NCBI GenBank assembly: GCA_905221605.1
Contig: CAJNDS010002301.1
Span: forward strand, 595,692-643,191
From: Symbiodinium natans
Lineage: Eukaryota > Sar > Dinophyceae > Suessiales > Symbiodiniaceae
Direction: 5' to 3'
DNA: 47,500 nucleotides
A model generated the notes under the pieces. That model was not told the DNA's origin and made no database searches. It worked only from the letters and a program-made list of their open reading frames with translations. Below, piece by piece: positions 25,601 to 33,514 of the stretch. How positions within the stretch are numbered: position 1 is the first letter of the stretch; each line of letters begins with the position of its first letter. The position numbers and the translations under genes are program-made.

Positions 25601-28076
25601 GAGGTCTAGGCTTCTGGGGCTTGTTGGGGTTTGGTGTTTAGGGTTTAGGTTTTAAGGTTTAGGGTTTAGTAGGGTTTAGGGTTTAGTAGGGTTTAGGGTT
25701 TGGCAGAGTTTAGGGCTCAAAGAAGTTTAGGGTTTAGGGTTTTAGGTGATTGTTTTTTTTTTTTTTGGGGGGGGGGGGGGGGGGGTTTACGGTTCGGGTG
25801 AATACCGTATATAGAGATCGACAATAGGCCTCAAAGCACCAAACCCCAAAATCTGCTCCCCAAGCCCACATCCAAAACTCACATCCCAACCCTCAGCCCC
25901 AAACCTCACACCACCCTAAACCCTAAACCCTAAACCCTAAACCCTAAACCCCTAACACTTGACTGCAGGGCATGCGCAGCCCCACGTCATCAGGACAGAC
26001 TTCAAACCCCCCAACCCACATCCCAGACCCCAAAGCGGAAGAGAGCCCAAAACCCAGTCCCAAAATCCTTTGGAAGCCTATAGAGAAACCCACAGCCCAA
26101 GCCCTAATTCCCAACCCCAACCCCCAAATCCGACGCTAAACCAAACTCCAAATCCCAAAGCTTCATCCCGCAGCCAGCCAACAACCCCTAAACCCTACAC
26201 CCCAAACCCCAAACCCCAAACCCCAAACCCTAAACCCTAAACCCCTTTTTTACTAATATGCGTAAACATTTACCAAAACGTGAACTTTTGTTACTACGTA
26301 AACCCTAAACCCTTACCCCTAAACCCCAAACCCCAAACCCCAAACCCTAAACCCAAAACCCAAAACCCAAAACCCTAAACCCCCGGAACGCCCCCCCAAG
26401 CTTGGACCAGCTTCGGGTCTAAGTCGTCCTCGTCCTGGAGCATCGCGCCCTGGTGGAGGATCCTCTGCCTTTCTCGGGCTTTAAGGGGCCTCCAGGGCTT
26501 GTAGGGTTTTTAGGGTTGTTTTAGGGTTGTTCGGGGGTTTTCAGGGCTTTTAGGGTTTTTAAGGGTTTGTAGGGTTTAAAGGGTGTATAGGGTTGTTTTC
26601 GGATTTGTGGGGTTTATGGGTTTTTTTAAGGGTTTTCAGGGTTGTTTAGGGCTTTTAGGGTTTGTAGGGCCTCTAGGGCTTGTAGGGTTTGTAGGCTGTA
26701 TAGGGTTATTATAGGGCTTGTAGGGGTTTATAGGGTTTATAGGGCTCTTGGGGCTTATTGGGGTTATAGGGTTTACAGGGTTCATGGGGCTCATAGGGTT
26801 TACGGGTTTTTAGGGCTTATTGGGACTTTCGGGTCTACAGGGTTCATAGGGTGTCGGGCCTATAATTTGTAGTGTAGCGGGTTTCCAGGGTCTATAGGGA
26901 CCAGGCTCTTTTGGTCTAGGTGCAGGGTTTATAGTGTGTTGAAGAGCTTGCTGGATCGATAGGGTTTTCTTGGGTGCACTTGGGCGTACATGGGCTAGGC
27001 TGAAGAAGCGAACTGTAGGGTCCACAGGGCATATGGCTCTAATCGGGCTTGCAGGGGCGTGGGCAGGGGTTTAGAGCTTCTCTAGGGGTTGGGTTATTAT
27101 TCGGAAACTAATGGGGCTTCCCCCCCCAAAAAAAAAGAACTCTCGGTCGAGGGCTTGAAGTTCCCTACACCCTTTGGCTCTGAGATGCTCTTCGAGTCGG
27201 CCCGGACTGAGGAGTCCCAGTGCTCGTAAGACTTGTTGTTCTCACGGAACAAAATGCCCCCAAACTCTCAAACCCTAAACCCTAAACCCTGAACCCTATA
27301 CCCTGAACTCTAAACCCTAAACCCTTAACCCTTAACCCTAAACCCTCACGGGCTAAGGCCACCTGAATCTCGGCAGCCCGCAGAAATGCTGGAGGTGCTT
27401 CCTCAGCCGGGATTGCTGGCACTGCTCTGTCCGTCTCAGACTCTAAGGCTCTAAGGAGGCTACTTGAAGGGTTTTCGGACTCCCCCGAACCGTAAACCCT
27501 AAACCATAAAGACTAAAGCCTAAACCCTAAACCGGGCTTCTGTTGGGGGGATTTTCGGGCCTCCAAGGGTATGTTCCCCCCCCCACTCCTCAAGGCATCA
27601 AGATCGGCAAAGAGTCTTCAGCGCTCTCACCGGCGGGATGCCCTGTGAACAGAGCTCCTGGGAGTCTAAAACTTAGTTGCTGAGTTCATACGCCCCAAAA
27701 AAGTGTACACTTTCAGTTCTATAGGGGGTCAAAATATCCCAAACAATGTAAAATGTACCAACCCTAAACCCTGCAGGGTGTAACCAGGGTTCTGTTATTC
27801 TGAGGGGCTACCCCAAGACCCTAAGCCCTATATGGGTTTAATTAGAGTCCTGCTCCCGATGGGGCTCATTTCACGGGAATTAGAACCGCCCTTTCTTGGG
27901 GCGAGGAACCCTAAACCCTAAACCCCAAACCCTAAACCCCAAACCCTAAACCCTAAACCCTAAAGCCCTAAACCCTAAACCCTAACCCGAAACCCTGAGT
28001 GTGACGTCAGCTCCTGAAGCGAGCCATGGTCCACGCTGACCAACTTCGATCCAGAGGCCCAGCGAATGTGCAACAT
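16640..28076 (-). CDS. Gene A: ubiquitin-like domain plus ankyrin-repeat protein, 21 exons
   Basis: Exons: 28014-28076, 27617-27642, 27363-27401, 26415-26468, 25540-25594, 24826-24876, 23954-24037, 23157-23183, 22731-22814, 22000-22053, 21521-21568, 21285-21352, 21049-21071, 20455-20638, 19966-20021, 19240-19330, 18197-18253, 17406-17482, 17157-17193, 16815-16851, 16640-16681. Together they are 1257 nt, 418 codons plus TGA. Residues 1-79 form a ubiquitin-like domain; about ten ankyrin repeats follow to near residue 410. Each internal repeat is rebuilt only when the exons are joined, for example TPLFMAAQNGFSEAH then VARSLLKAGADRN. Donors are 6 GT, 9 GC and 5 GA; all 20 acceptors are AG|G. Ankyrin repeats bind partner proteins; a leading ubiquitin-like fold is common in dinoflagellate ankyrin proteins as I know them, but the partner cannot be told. 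Weak points are exons 17157-17193 and 16640-16681, and the 3' end. Confidence 0.85.
19505..19578. repeat. Perfect CCCTAAA array
   Basis: About ten uninterrupted seven-base copies in the gene A intron between exons 19240-19330 and 19966-20021. This one lies on the acceptor side of its nearest exon (19240-19330), C-strand on the given strand, so it does not follow the usual C-left/G-right arrangement around exons. Confidence 0.9.
19675..19868. repeat. Degenerate variant array (CCCTATAAA / CCCTCTAAA / CCCCATAAA)
   Basis: Nine-base units drift from CCCTATAAA through CCCTCTAAA to four tandem CCCCATAAA copies at about 19830-19866. Open frames across it (both strands) are repeat products, not proteins. 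Confidence 0.8.
20455..20638 (-). CDS. Largest exon of gene A, holding two ankyrin repeats
   Basis: At 184 nt this is the only exon carrying whole repeats: HVEVVRLLLEARANHDSD, then GGVTPLLMSCVRGHVEVLRA and LLEHRSDVNK, ending CTDDGTTPL. The TPL..A...GH.EV...LL pattern is unmistakable. The acceptor is GTTCCCCAG|G and the donor is GA (CCACT|GAAACT). Only that donor gives the phase needed to continue as NMAAGRGHAEAARVLLEFG at 19966-20021. Confidence 0.9.
20888..20999. repeat. Perfect CCCTAAA array, about 110 bp
   Basis: About fifteen copies with one CCCTATAA variant near the left end, in the gene A intron just below the 23-nt exon at 21049-21071. In the sense of the gene it is the G-rich array following that exon's donor by about 50 bases. 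Confidence 0.9.
23157..23183 (-). CDS. 27-nt micro-exon of gene A
   Basis: It codes nine residues, VHATNLLLE, exactly the helix missing between HASAHGGQ (23954-24037) and ARAAVDQTG (22731-22814). The acceptor is AACAGCCAG|G and the donor is GC (CTGGAG|GCTTGG). It was found by searching for the missing piece of the repeat. A second such exon, 21049-21071 (LLMAASK), completes another repeat. Confidence 0.8.
24291..24367 (-). pseudogene. Ankyrin-like exon relic inside an intron of gene A
   Basis: Between exons 24826-24876 and 23954-24037, which join perfectly without it, the minus strand reads ALLKSGSTRKDAHEDFGELP. This looks like the second half of an ankyrin repeat. The codon before it is TGA where CGA (Arg) would complete the usual VVRALL helix. 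It is read as a dead or skipped exon; chance similarity is the alternative. Confidence 0.4.
25432..25502. repeat. Perfect CCCTAAA array
   Basis: Nine to ten copies, ending about 40 bases below exon 25540-25594 of gene A, on its donor side. A G-rich block with variants lies on the other side of the same exon at about 25625-25790, ending in long T and G runs. Confidence 0.9.
25540..28076 (-). CDS. Ubiquitin-like domain exons of gene A
   Basis: Five exons give the domain. The start exon reads MLHIRWASGSKLVSV and ends SLQ at a GA donor. A 26 nt exon reads GIPPVRALK. Then come KHLQHFCGLPRFR, QRILHQGAMLQDEDDLDP and PLELQLVLLSF. The order matches the usual fold: first strands, a helix with VRALK..L, then the RFRQR-LLH-G turn, L.D...LD, and the final DLQLVLL strand. 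ATG at 28074-28076 is the only start that fits. The last three exons use a GT donor, a GA donor and a GC donor (AAGGAG|GCGGGT). Confidence 0.85.
26480..26890. repeat. Long degenerate TTTATAGGG/TTTGTAGGG tract
   Basis: Some 400 bp of G-rich telomere-like units with 0-3 extra bases (TTTTAGGG, TTTGTAGGG, TTTATAGGG, CTTGTAGGG). It starts next to the acceptor of exon 26415-26468 and fills the gene A intron. No coding content. Confidence 0.8.
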
Positions 28077-28087
28077 GGCAGGGTACA

Positions 28088-28192
28088 GGGTTTAGGGTTT
28101 AGGGTTTAGGGTTTAGGGTTTAGGGTTTAGGGTTTAGGGTTTAGGGTTTAGGGTTTAGGGTTTAGGGTTTAGGGTTTAGGGTTTAGAGTTTA
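28088..28192. repeat. Perfect TTTAGGG array just upstream of the gene A start codon
   Basis: About fourteen perfect copies begin about 12 bases above the ATG of gene A and continue as variants (CTTAGGGGTC) towards the putative stop of gene F at 28242. If both gene ends are right, the whole 165-base intergenic gap is telomere-like repeat, C-strand in the sense of transcription. It could hold the 5' UTR and spliced-leader acceptor of gene A. Confidence 0.85.
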
Positions 28193-28241
28193 GGCTCTTA
28201 GGGGTCTTAGGGTCCTTAGGGGTCTGAGGGTCTTAGGGTTC

Positions 28242-31200
28242 TTAGGGGTCCTTAGGGGCCTGAGGGGTCTTAGGGTCTTCGGGTACAAGGGCTTTAGGCA
28301 CTCGAACGCTCGTGTCAGGCGGCTCGAGTCTCAGAGGCCCTAGAGAAGGCAGGGTTCAGGGTTTAGGGTTAATTAGAATGTTTATAGGGTTTAGGCATTT
28401 TGGGGTTCTATAATGTGTATAGGGTTTGGGATTGTTAGGGGTATAAAATGTGTGTAGGGTTTAGGGTTATATAATGTCTATAGGGCTTAGAATTTTAGGG
28501 TTTGCGTTGGCCCCCTTTTAAGGGTTTCTACGGGTTCAAGAGTTTACGGGTTTCAGGATTCATGTTGTAGGGCTGCAGGGTGCAGGGTTACAGGATTTAA
28601 GAGTTGAGGTTTCCAGGGACTTTTTGGTTTGAGGGTTTAAGGGTTCAAGGGCGAACGAGGGCTCAAGAGTTTAAGGCTTAAGGGTTTCAGGATTCGGGGT
28701 TGAGGGCTTCTTAAGCCGCTACAATCCCTGAGCCGAGAATCAGCGGGTTTAGGCTCTAGGGTTTAGGGTTGAGTTTTGCGGATTTAAGGCTTAGGGCCCA
28801 TCAACTCTACATGCCAAATGAATCGTGCGCCCTGCGCACCACGTGTGGTCCTGGGAGCCGAAGTAGTTTTGGACGACGCTGGAGACGTTTGACCCTAAGC
28901 CCTACTGGATAAGACGATTAGATTAGGCAGGTTATAACCCTGGTTATAAGTCGGGCAACCCATGTTATAACCCCGATAACTTGACCCAAAGTTCACCCCT
29001 AACTTCTCTACTACTTATGTCCTTAGTTACTGGGGTTAGGGGTGAGTTATGTAAGTGTGCCAGGGGAGTTATAAGTTAGTTAGGGTTTAGTTATAGTCAA
29101 GTTAGGGTCTAGTTGCGGGTTCGCGTTATTGTTGCTTCTGCAGAAGCCATTGTTGGCCGAGAGCGGGTCATTTTTTGGTGGCAGCTTTACTGTCCATGCG
29201 TGCGCTGAGTGTGGGTTTAGCGAGGATGGCTGGCGTTGTCGTTTGAGGTCAGCGCAGGAAGTGTTCTGAAAGAGAAACGTCAGTCGCACGTCTTGCTGCC
29301 ATTTGCTGTCGTTTGTGTTCAAGCCGAAGTGTCATTTGGGGTCATGAACGCAATACGGAGATCGCACCACGAAAGGGTGGAGCGACGGCGCTTGCAGCTG
29401 ATATCCTTTGCGAGGTATTGCATTTTCATTTCACACCATGCCCACCCTTTCGTGGTGCGATGTCCGTATTGCGTTCATGACCCCAACTGACACTTCTTCG
29501 GCTTGAACACAAACGACAGCAAATGGCGGCAAAACGTGCGTTTGTTTTCAGCTTTGGGGCCCTGTCGGCCCGGTGTCGGCCTGTGTCGGCCCGCTTCGGG
29601 GACTACGCTGGCTGGCCCTGGGTCCGCGTGTCGGCCCGTGTCGGCCCAACGGTTTTCCATGGTTATTACTAAGGATTTTAACGGTTTCCCTTTGTCGGCC
29701 CGTGTCGGCCCATCGGCGCGCATGATTAGGTGTTTGGGCTCCTGTCGGCCCGGTGTCGGCCTGCTCTGCCAGCCAGATCCCAAAAAACCATGTTTCCTTC
29801 CGAAAAAACATGTTGACTGTCGATGCTCCTTCTGAGTCTTGGTGACGACTGAATGAATTTCCTGGTTTGCCCGAAGCAGCTGGCTCAGTCCTTCTTGTCT
29901 TCTGCCTCGACTCCTTGAAGCCATGATGGCCGAGGTGCACCAGTATGAGGCTGAAGACCCCTTGCCGGCCCAAGAAGATGCGGAAGCTTCTCCGGGTGAG
30001 GCGTTGGTGCCAGCACCGAAAAAGGAAAAGCTTTGCCAGCTTTTCCGCTGTGTCTGCAGCCCCGACCTGGCCGATAGTGTTTCTTCTTTCCAGCCTTGCC
30101 AGCAGAATCCCTGGACCACGGCTGCCTGGCGGCGGCTCACCTCCTCTGCTTGCATTGAAAAGGTGTGTAAATCTGCCAATTTCGGTCCTACACGGCAAGC
30201 CATCAACACCTTGAAAGACAAAACACACACACCGGCGAAAACATAGTTAGGTCGAAGTTACGGATCCACCCTAGCTAGGTTATCAGTTACTTAACATAAC
30301 TAGAGTATAAGTCACTTATAACCCCGGTAACCGAAACGTCTTATCCAGTAAACCCCAAACCCGAAAACCCTAAACCCTAAACCCTCTACCCTAAACCCTA
30401 GACCCTAAACCCTACACCCTAAACGGCTTAGGGCTTAGCACCCAAAGACCAAGAGCTGCAAAACCCTAAACCCTGAAGCCTAAACCCTAAACCCTAAACC
30501 CTGAAGCCAACACCCTAAACCCTAAGCCCTAAACCCTATACCCTAAACCCTAAAGCCTAAAGCCTAACGCCTAACCCTAAACCCTAAGCCCTAAACCCTA
30601 TACCCTAAAGACTAAAGCCTAACGCCTAACCCTAAACCCTAAACCCTAAACCCTAAACCCTAAACCCTAAACCCTAAACCCTAAACCCTACGCCCTGCAG
30701 GCACCAAGAGTGAGCCCCCTGCCTCGGCGCAGCGTGGTTTTGGGCACGGACAAAGCTGGTAAGAGCTCGGGGCCTGCGACAACCAACACTTTAGGGTTTA
30801 CAGGGTTTAGGGTTTTGGCGCCTTGGCGCACCCCTACCTAGACCTCCAGTTGTAGTTGCTTTGCGGGTGCGGTACGGAACTTCCTTGTGCTTAGGCCTTT
30901 GGGTTTAGGGTACATTACAAAACCATAGAACCCCCCCCGGCCAAGAAACGTGCGAGGAAGATTATATATTTATTTGGAAGGTCGGTTACCACTTCTCACG
31001 CACGAGCTGCAGAATCCATCCGGAGAGAGACGAGAGATAAACAGATGCATAACTAGAAATCCTACTCCCCGAACCTTTTCAACCGCGAAATGTTTTGTGT
31101 GCTTCTTGTTGCTGTTGTCTTGGGGTTCAGCACACGGGCTGGTATCTTGGCTGGCAAGCGCCTTGGCTGGCACGCGCCTAAGCCCTAAATCCGAATATTC

Positions 31201-31396
31201 TGTACGAAGTTCCTGCCCCGGGAAAGCCTACGTAGGTCAAAACCCGCTCAGGCCTGAGGGTTTCAGGTTTAGGGTTCAGGGTTTAGGGTTTATGGCCCGA
31301 GGCGCTTGAGGACGAAATGGGTAGCAGGGCTTCGGGCTGAGGAGAAACGTGATTAAAGGCCCTTTTGAAAGCTCAAATGTGACACCTTATGCGCAT
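28242..31396 (-). CDS. Gene F: small unrecognised multi-exon gene interrupted by transposon T1
   Basis: Candidate exons: 31386-31396 (start, ATGCGCATAAG), 31217-31253, 31075-31161, 30844-30883, 30705-30773, 28815-28850 and 28242-28339. All acceptors are AG|G and the phases agree throughout, giving about 125 codons. The firmest part is the run PERVLTYVGFPG, ALASQDTSPCAEPQDNSNKK, HTKHFAVEK, EVPYRTRKATTTG, PELLPALSVPKTTLRRGRG, with GT donors GAAAAG|GTTCGG and TGGAG|GTCTAG. The 11-nt start exon and the last exon, part of which runs into degenerate repeat, are weak. Basic and Pro-rich, no domain seen. It starts 31 bases below the stop of the plastid-protein gene. T1 fills the intron between 30705 and 28850. 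Confidence 0.4.
29285..29540. repeat. Long imperfect inverted repeat inside T1
   Basis: Arms of roughly 95 bases (29285-29380 and 29441-29540) are complementary with few mismatches and one 3-base insertion, separated by about 60 bases. Both contain GTCATGAACGCAATACGG and its inverse. Transcribed, it would form a long hairpin; it may be a smaller foldback element nested in T1. Confidence 0.8.
29563..29765. repeat. GTGTCGGCCC repeat cluster inside T1
   Basis: About ten copies of TGTCGGCC occur as pairs or triplets, with a longer unit, CTGTCGGCCCGGTGTCGGCC, at both ends of the cluster. Such repeats are familiar to me from Symbiodiniaceae genomes. The long minus-strand frames across it (up to 251 codons, 29475-30230) owe their length to this repeat. 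Confidence 0.75.
29923..30246 (+). CDS. Possible captured coding fragment in T1, 107 codons
   Basis: The only confident-looking plus-strand frame of the window. It starts MMAEVHQYEAEDPLPAQEDA, then has a KKEK stretch and a Cys-containing middle (LCQLFRCVCSPDLADS), and ends with a basic tail. The composition is protein-like, but no domain is recognised and the minus strand is open as well. It could be a host gene fragment carried by the element or chance. Confidence 0.3.
   Translation: MMAEVHQYEAEDPLPAQEDAEASPGEALVPAPKKEKLCQLFRCVCSPDLADSVSSFQPCQQNPWTTAAWRRLTSSACIEKVCKSANFGPTRQAINTLKDKTHTPAKT
30340..30692. repeat. CCCTAAA array with many variants next to T1
   Basis: From the right end of T1 to the donor side of exon 30705-30773. 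It has CCCTAAA copies mixed with CCTGAAG, CCTAAAG and CCTAACG variants and ends in seven or eight perfect copies (about 30630-30690). A second-order unit (CCCTATACCCTAAA plus AAGCCTAACGCCTAA) occurs twice at about 30535-30630. Confidence 0.85.
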
Positions 31397-31426
31397 GGCA
31401 CAGCTACACCTGCAGCAGCTCGCTGT

Positions 31427-32020
31427 CTATTCTACACCACTCTTCTCCGCTAAGTCCAAGACGTTCTGCAGTCGCTCAATCAATTCCTTCCGGTACTTGG
31501 GTAATTTGTCGGTCTTCACGGCGGCCTCGAAGCTGTTGAGAATCTCCTCCATCTCAAAATGGACCTGGTTCTTTCTGAGAGGATCATTCGGGGAGAGGGA
31601 GTCCTCCGAGATATATCTCTCACCATAGCGTTGCACAAGCTTCCCGGCAGTTTGTTCCATTCCTGCCAGCTTTGCCTCCTGCTCCGGACCGATGAAGGAG
31701 TCTCCGACTGCCTCTTCAGCCTCAAGTGCCTCCTTGAGGGCTTTAGCAGCAGCGATGGCAGATTCACTGAAGGCCTTTGGAAGGGGTTCCCGGACCAGGC
31801 GGATCACATCGGCGTTGCTTTGCAAGGGCACCAGGATCGGCACTGCAGCAGCGTGCAGCATCCATCTGCGGCTTGCTCGGCTTGGTCGGCTTGGCGGCTG
31901 ATTGCCGCCATATTGAAATGCAGGAAGCTTCCCGGACAGGGCCAAGACCGCAAGCCCCAGCCAGGCGAGCAAGATACGCTGTTTGCGCCACTTCGTGGGC
32001 GAATGCTCACTGGCGCTCAT
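31427..32020 (-). CDS. Nucleus-encoded plastid thylakoid-lumen protein, 197 aa, PsbQ-like helical type
   Basis: An intronless frame from ATG 32018-32020; an in-frame ATG at 32119 would add 33 residues but spoil the leader. Residues 1-31 have a charged start (SPTKWRKQR) and a hydrophobic core (ILLAWLGLAVLALSG), a signal peptide. Then come F-Q and a Ser/Arg/Pro-rich transit segment, and at about residue 50 a twin-arginine lumen signal, SRRWMLHAAAVPILVPLQS, ending NADV. The mature part of about 125 residues is helical and charged (AIAAAKALKEALEAEEAV, LPKYRKELIERLQNVLDLAE), resembling the four-helix PsbQ/Psb31 class of photosystem II lumen proteins. That leader order is the known dinoflagellate route: ER, plastid, then Tat into the lumen. 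The exact family is inferred from shape. It stands out as the one intronless gene and lacks telomere-like repeats. Confidence 0.75.
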   Translation of the reverse strand: MSASEHSPTKWRKQRILLAWLGLAVLALSGKLPAFQYGGNQPPSRPSRASRRWMLHAAAVPILVPLQSNADVIRLVREPLPKAFSESAIAAAKALKEALEAEEAVGDSFIGPEQEAKLAGMEQTAGKLVQRYGERYISEDSLSPNDPLRKNQVHFEMEEILNSFEAAVKTDKLPKYRKELIERLQNVLDLAEKSGVE

Positions 32021-32566
32021 GACGGGCACATTCAAACACGGGCACCGACTGTATACAACTCTGCTACAAGAATGTGATGCAAGAGTTGCGCGAGTGGAAA
32101 TATATGCCATGCTGGACAAACAGCGATGAACGGAAGGACCTTAGCCTAACAAAGTATCGCATGCTAGGGTCATGCTAGGGTCTGGTACCAGCAGCAGAGC
32201 ACCAACCCCTCTCAGCAAGCATTCCAACGCAAACTCTGATGCCACATGGCTTGGCCCCCGTGACATAGTTGTATAAACTAAAGCCAAGCCCCGCGAACCT
32301 CAATCGAGAATTGAGAGAATGGCATAGCGAACTCCAAAGGTCAAACACACGTAGAAAGAAAGGTAGAGATATACTTAAATCTGCATATATATATATATAT
32401 ATAAGATTTATACATACTGGGCCCCGATAGCCCAAAACCCCACAGCCCCCACAAACAAAAAGCCCTGAACCAGGGGTCCGAGAGATCCTTCTCTGCTCCT
32501 AAACCCCAAAACCCAAAACCCAAAACCCTAAACCCTAAACCCTTTTGCTGAAGCCAAGGGCCCAGC

Positions 32567-32632
32567 CTTTGGCAACAGGCCGCCGTGCGTGGGTGCTCAT
32601 CTCCCCCTGGAGGGCATCTCTTAACGAGGCAC
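32567..32632 (-). CDS. Orphan exon upstream of the plastid-protein gene
   Basis: The acceptor is GCTGCGTCGGCAG|G and the donor is GC (CCAAAG|GCTGGG). The best frame reads ASLRDALQGEMSTHARRPVA. A C-rich telomere-like block lies on its left and a G-rich one on its right, as around other exons. It lies between the stop of gene E and the plastid gene and may be a 5' untranslated exon of the latter. Confidence 0.35.
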
Positions 32633-32659
32633 CTGCCGACGCAGCAGGTGCGCAACGTG

Positions 32660-32850
32660 AAGCCCATGGGGTTTAGGGTTTGTAGGGTTTATAGGGTTTA
32701 GGGGTATTTTAGGGTATTTAGGGTATATGGGGTTTATAGGGTGTTTGGGGGTTTATAGTGTTTACAGGGTTTTGGGTGTTTAGGGTTTATAGGGTTTATA
32801 GGGTTTATAGGGTTTAGGGTTTGGGGTTTAGGGGTTTAGGGAGCGTCATA
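32660..32850. repeat. Mixed TTTAGGG/TTTATAGGG array
   Basis: G-rich units with variants GGGTATTTTA, GGGTGTTT and TTTATAGGG. It lies to the right of the orphan exon at 32567-32632; no coding content. The region 32860-33360 has unique sequence with nothing recognised. Confidence 0.8.
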
Positions 32851-33363
32851 TGTAACTTTCACAAGGGGTCCTGAAAAGGCTACGTAAGGTGAATAGGAAT
32901 TAGGGCCGCCAGAACTTCCAAAATCCCTGAAGTCGGGATACTCCCAGGCCCCAAACCCTGAGCCCCAAAACCTGAATTGAGGGGGTTTTGGAGGCTTTGG
33001 ATCCAGGGCCTTCAAATCAGGTCTCGTATCTCTGAGCTTTACGAGCGAAGAGCATCATCCAAGTAGGGTTTAGGGTTTAGGAATCTGGTTGAGGATTCCA
33101 TGCGCGAGCAAGGGCCTGAAGCAATGGAGACGAATGATGTGCATTCCGCTTTTCTGCAACCCGGCTGAAACATGCAACCCGTTCTGCATCAAGGTGAGGA
33201 TATGCTGCAGATCCCGAGTGTGCAAAAGTTTGCAAAGCCAGCCGTGACAAACTTAGAGGGATAAGATCCCTGGGAAGGCCCTCTGTGCGGTGCAAATCAG
33301 TCCTGTCTGCCCGATGCTGCAGCAATGGGCACCCGAAATCAGTATGCAAAGAGGTGCTACTTG

Positions 33364-33514
33364 CTAGTAGGGTATTTCCACAAACCAGCTGCGATACAGG
33401 AGGTCGAAAAACCAGAAATCCACCACCAACCCCAACCCGAGCTGAGGCAAGGCGCCCAGCGACGTCGCCGACGGTGGCGATGCTACAAGCTGCTGGGAGA
33501 GCAACTCCTCGAGC
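33364..33514 (-). CDS. Terminal exon of gene E
   Basis: The acceptor is CAAAACTCCAG|G. In the phase set by exon 34816-34850 (GAGCT|GCCTCG, a GC donor) it gives 49 codons and TAG at 33364-33366. It begins LEELLSQQLVASPPSATSLG, continuing the helical run of the previous exons, and ends in a hydrophobic stretch, VVDFWFFDLLYRSWFVEIPY. A different frame of the same DNA is open for 180 codons (33077-33619) but looks unlike a protein. Confidence 0.55.

Larger units (their letters stand above)
28905..30348. mobile_element. Transposon T1: 1444 bp with terminal inverted repeats and TA target site
   Basis: CTGGATAAGACG at the left end is repeated inverted as CGTCTTATCCAG at the right end, each flanked by TA, so the insertion looks like a TA duplication as in Tc1/mariner-like elements. 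Inside the ends are matching subterminal GGTTATAA blocks. It interrupts sequence that is otherwise telomere-like and has none itself. No transposase is recognisable, so it is probably non-autonomous. It carries an inner hairpin, GTGTCGGCCC repeats and one plausible open frame on the plus strand. Confidence 0.75.

Noticed and set aside
27180-27260. Minus-strand frame reading FRENNKSYEHWDSSVRADSK in gene A
   Set aside because: It looks protein-like, but the ubiquitin-like domain joins seamlessly from 27363 to 26468 without it. It shows how convincing chance frames can be here.
29475-30230. 251-codon minus-strand frame
   Set aside because: It lies wholly in T1, its length comes from GTGTCGGCCC repeats, and a second frame on the same strand is equally long.
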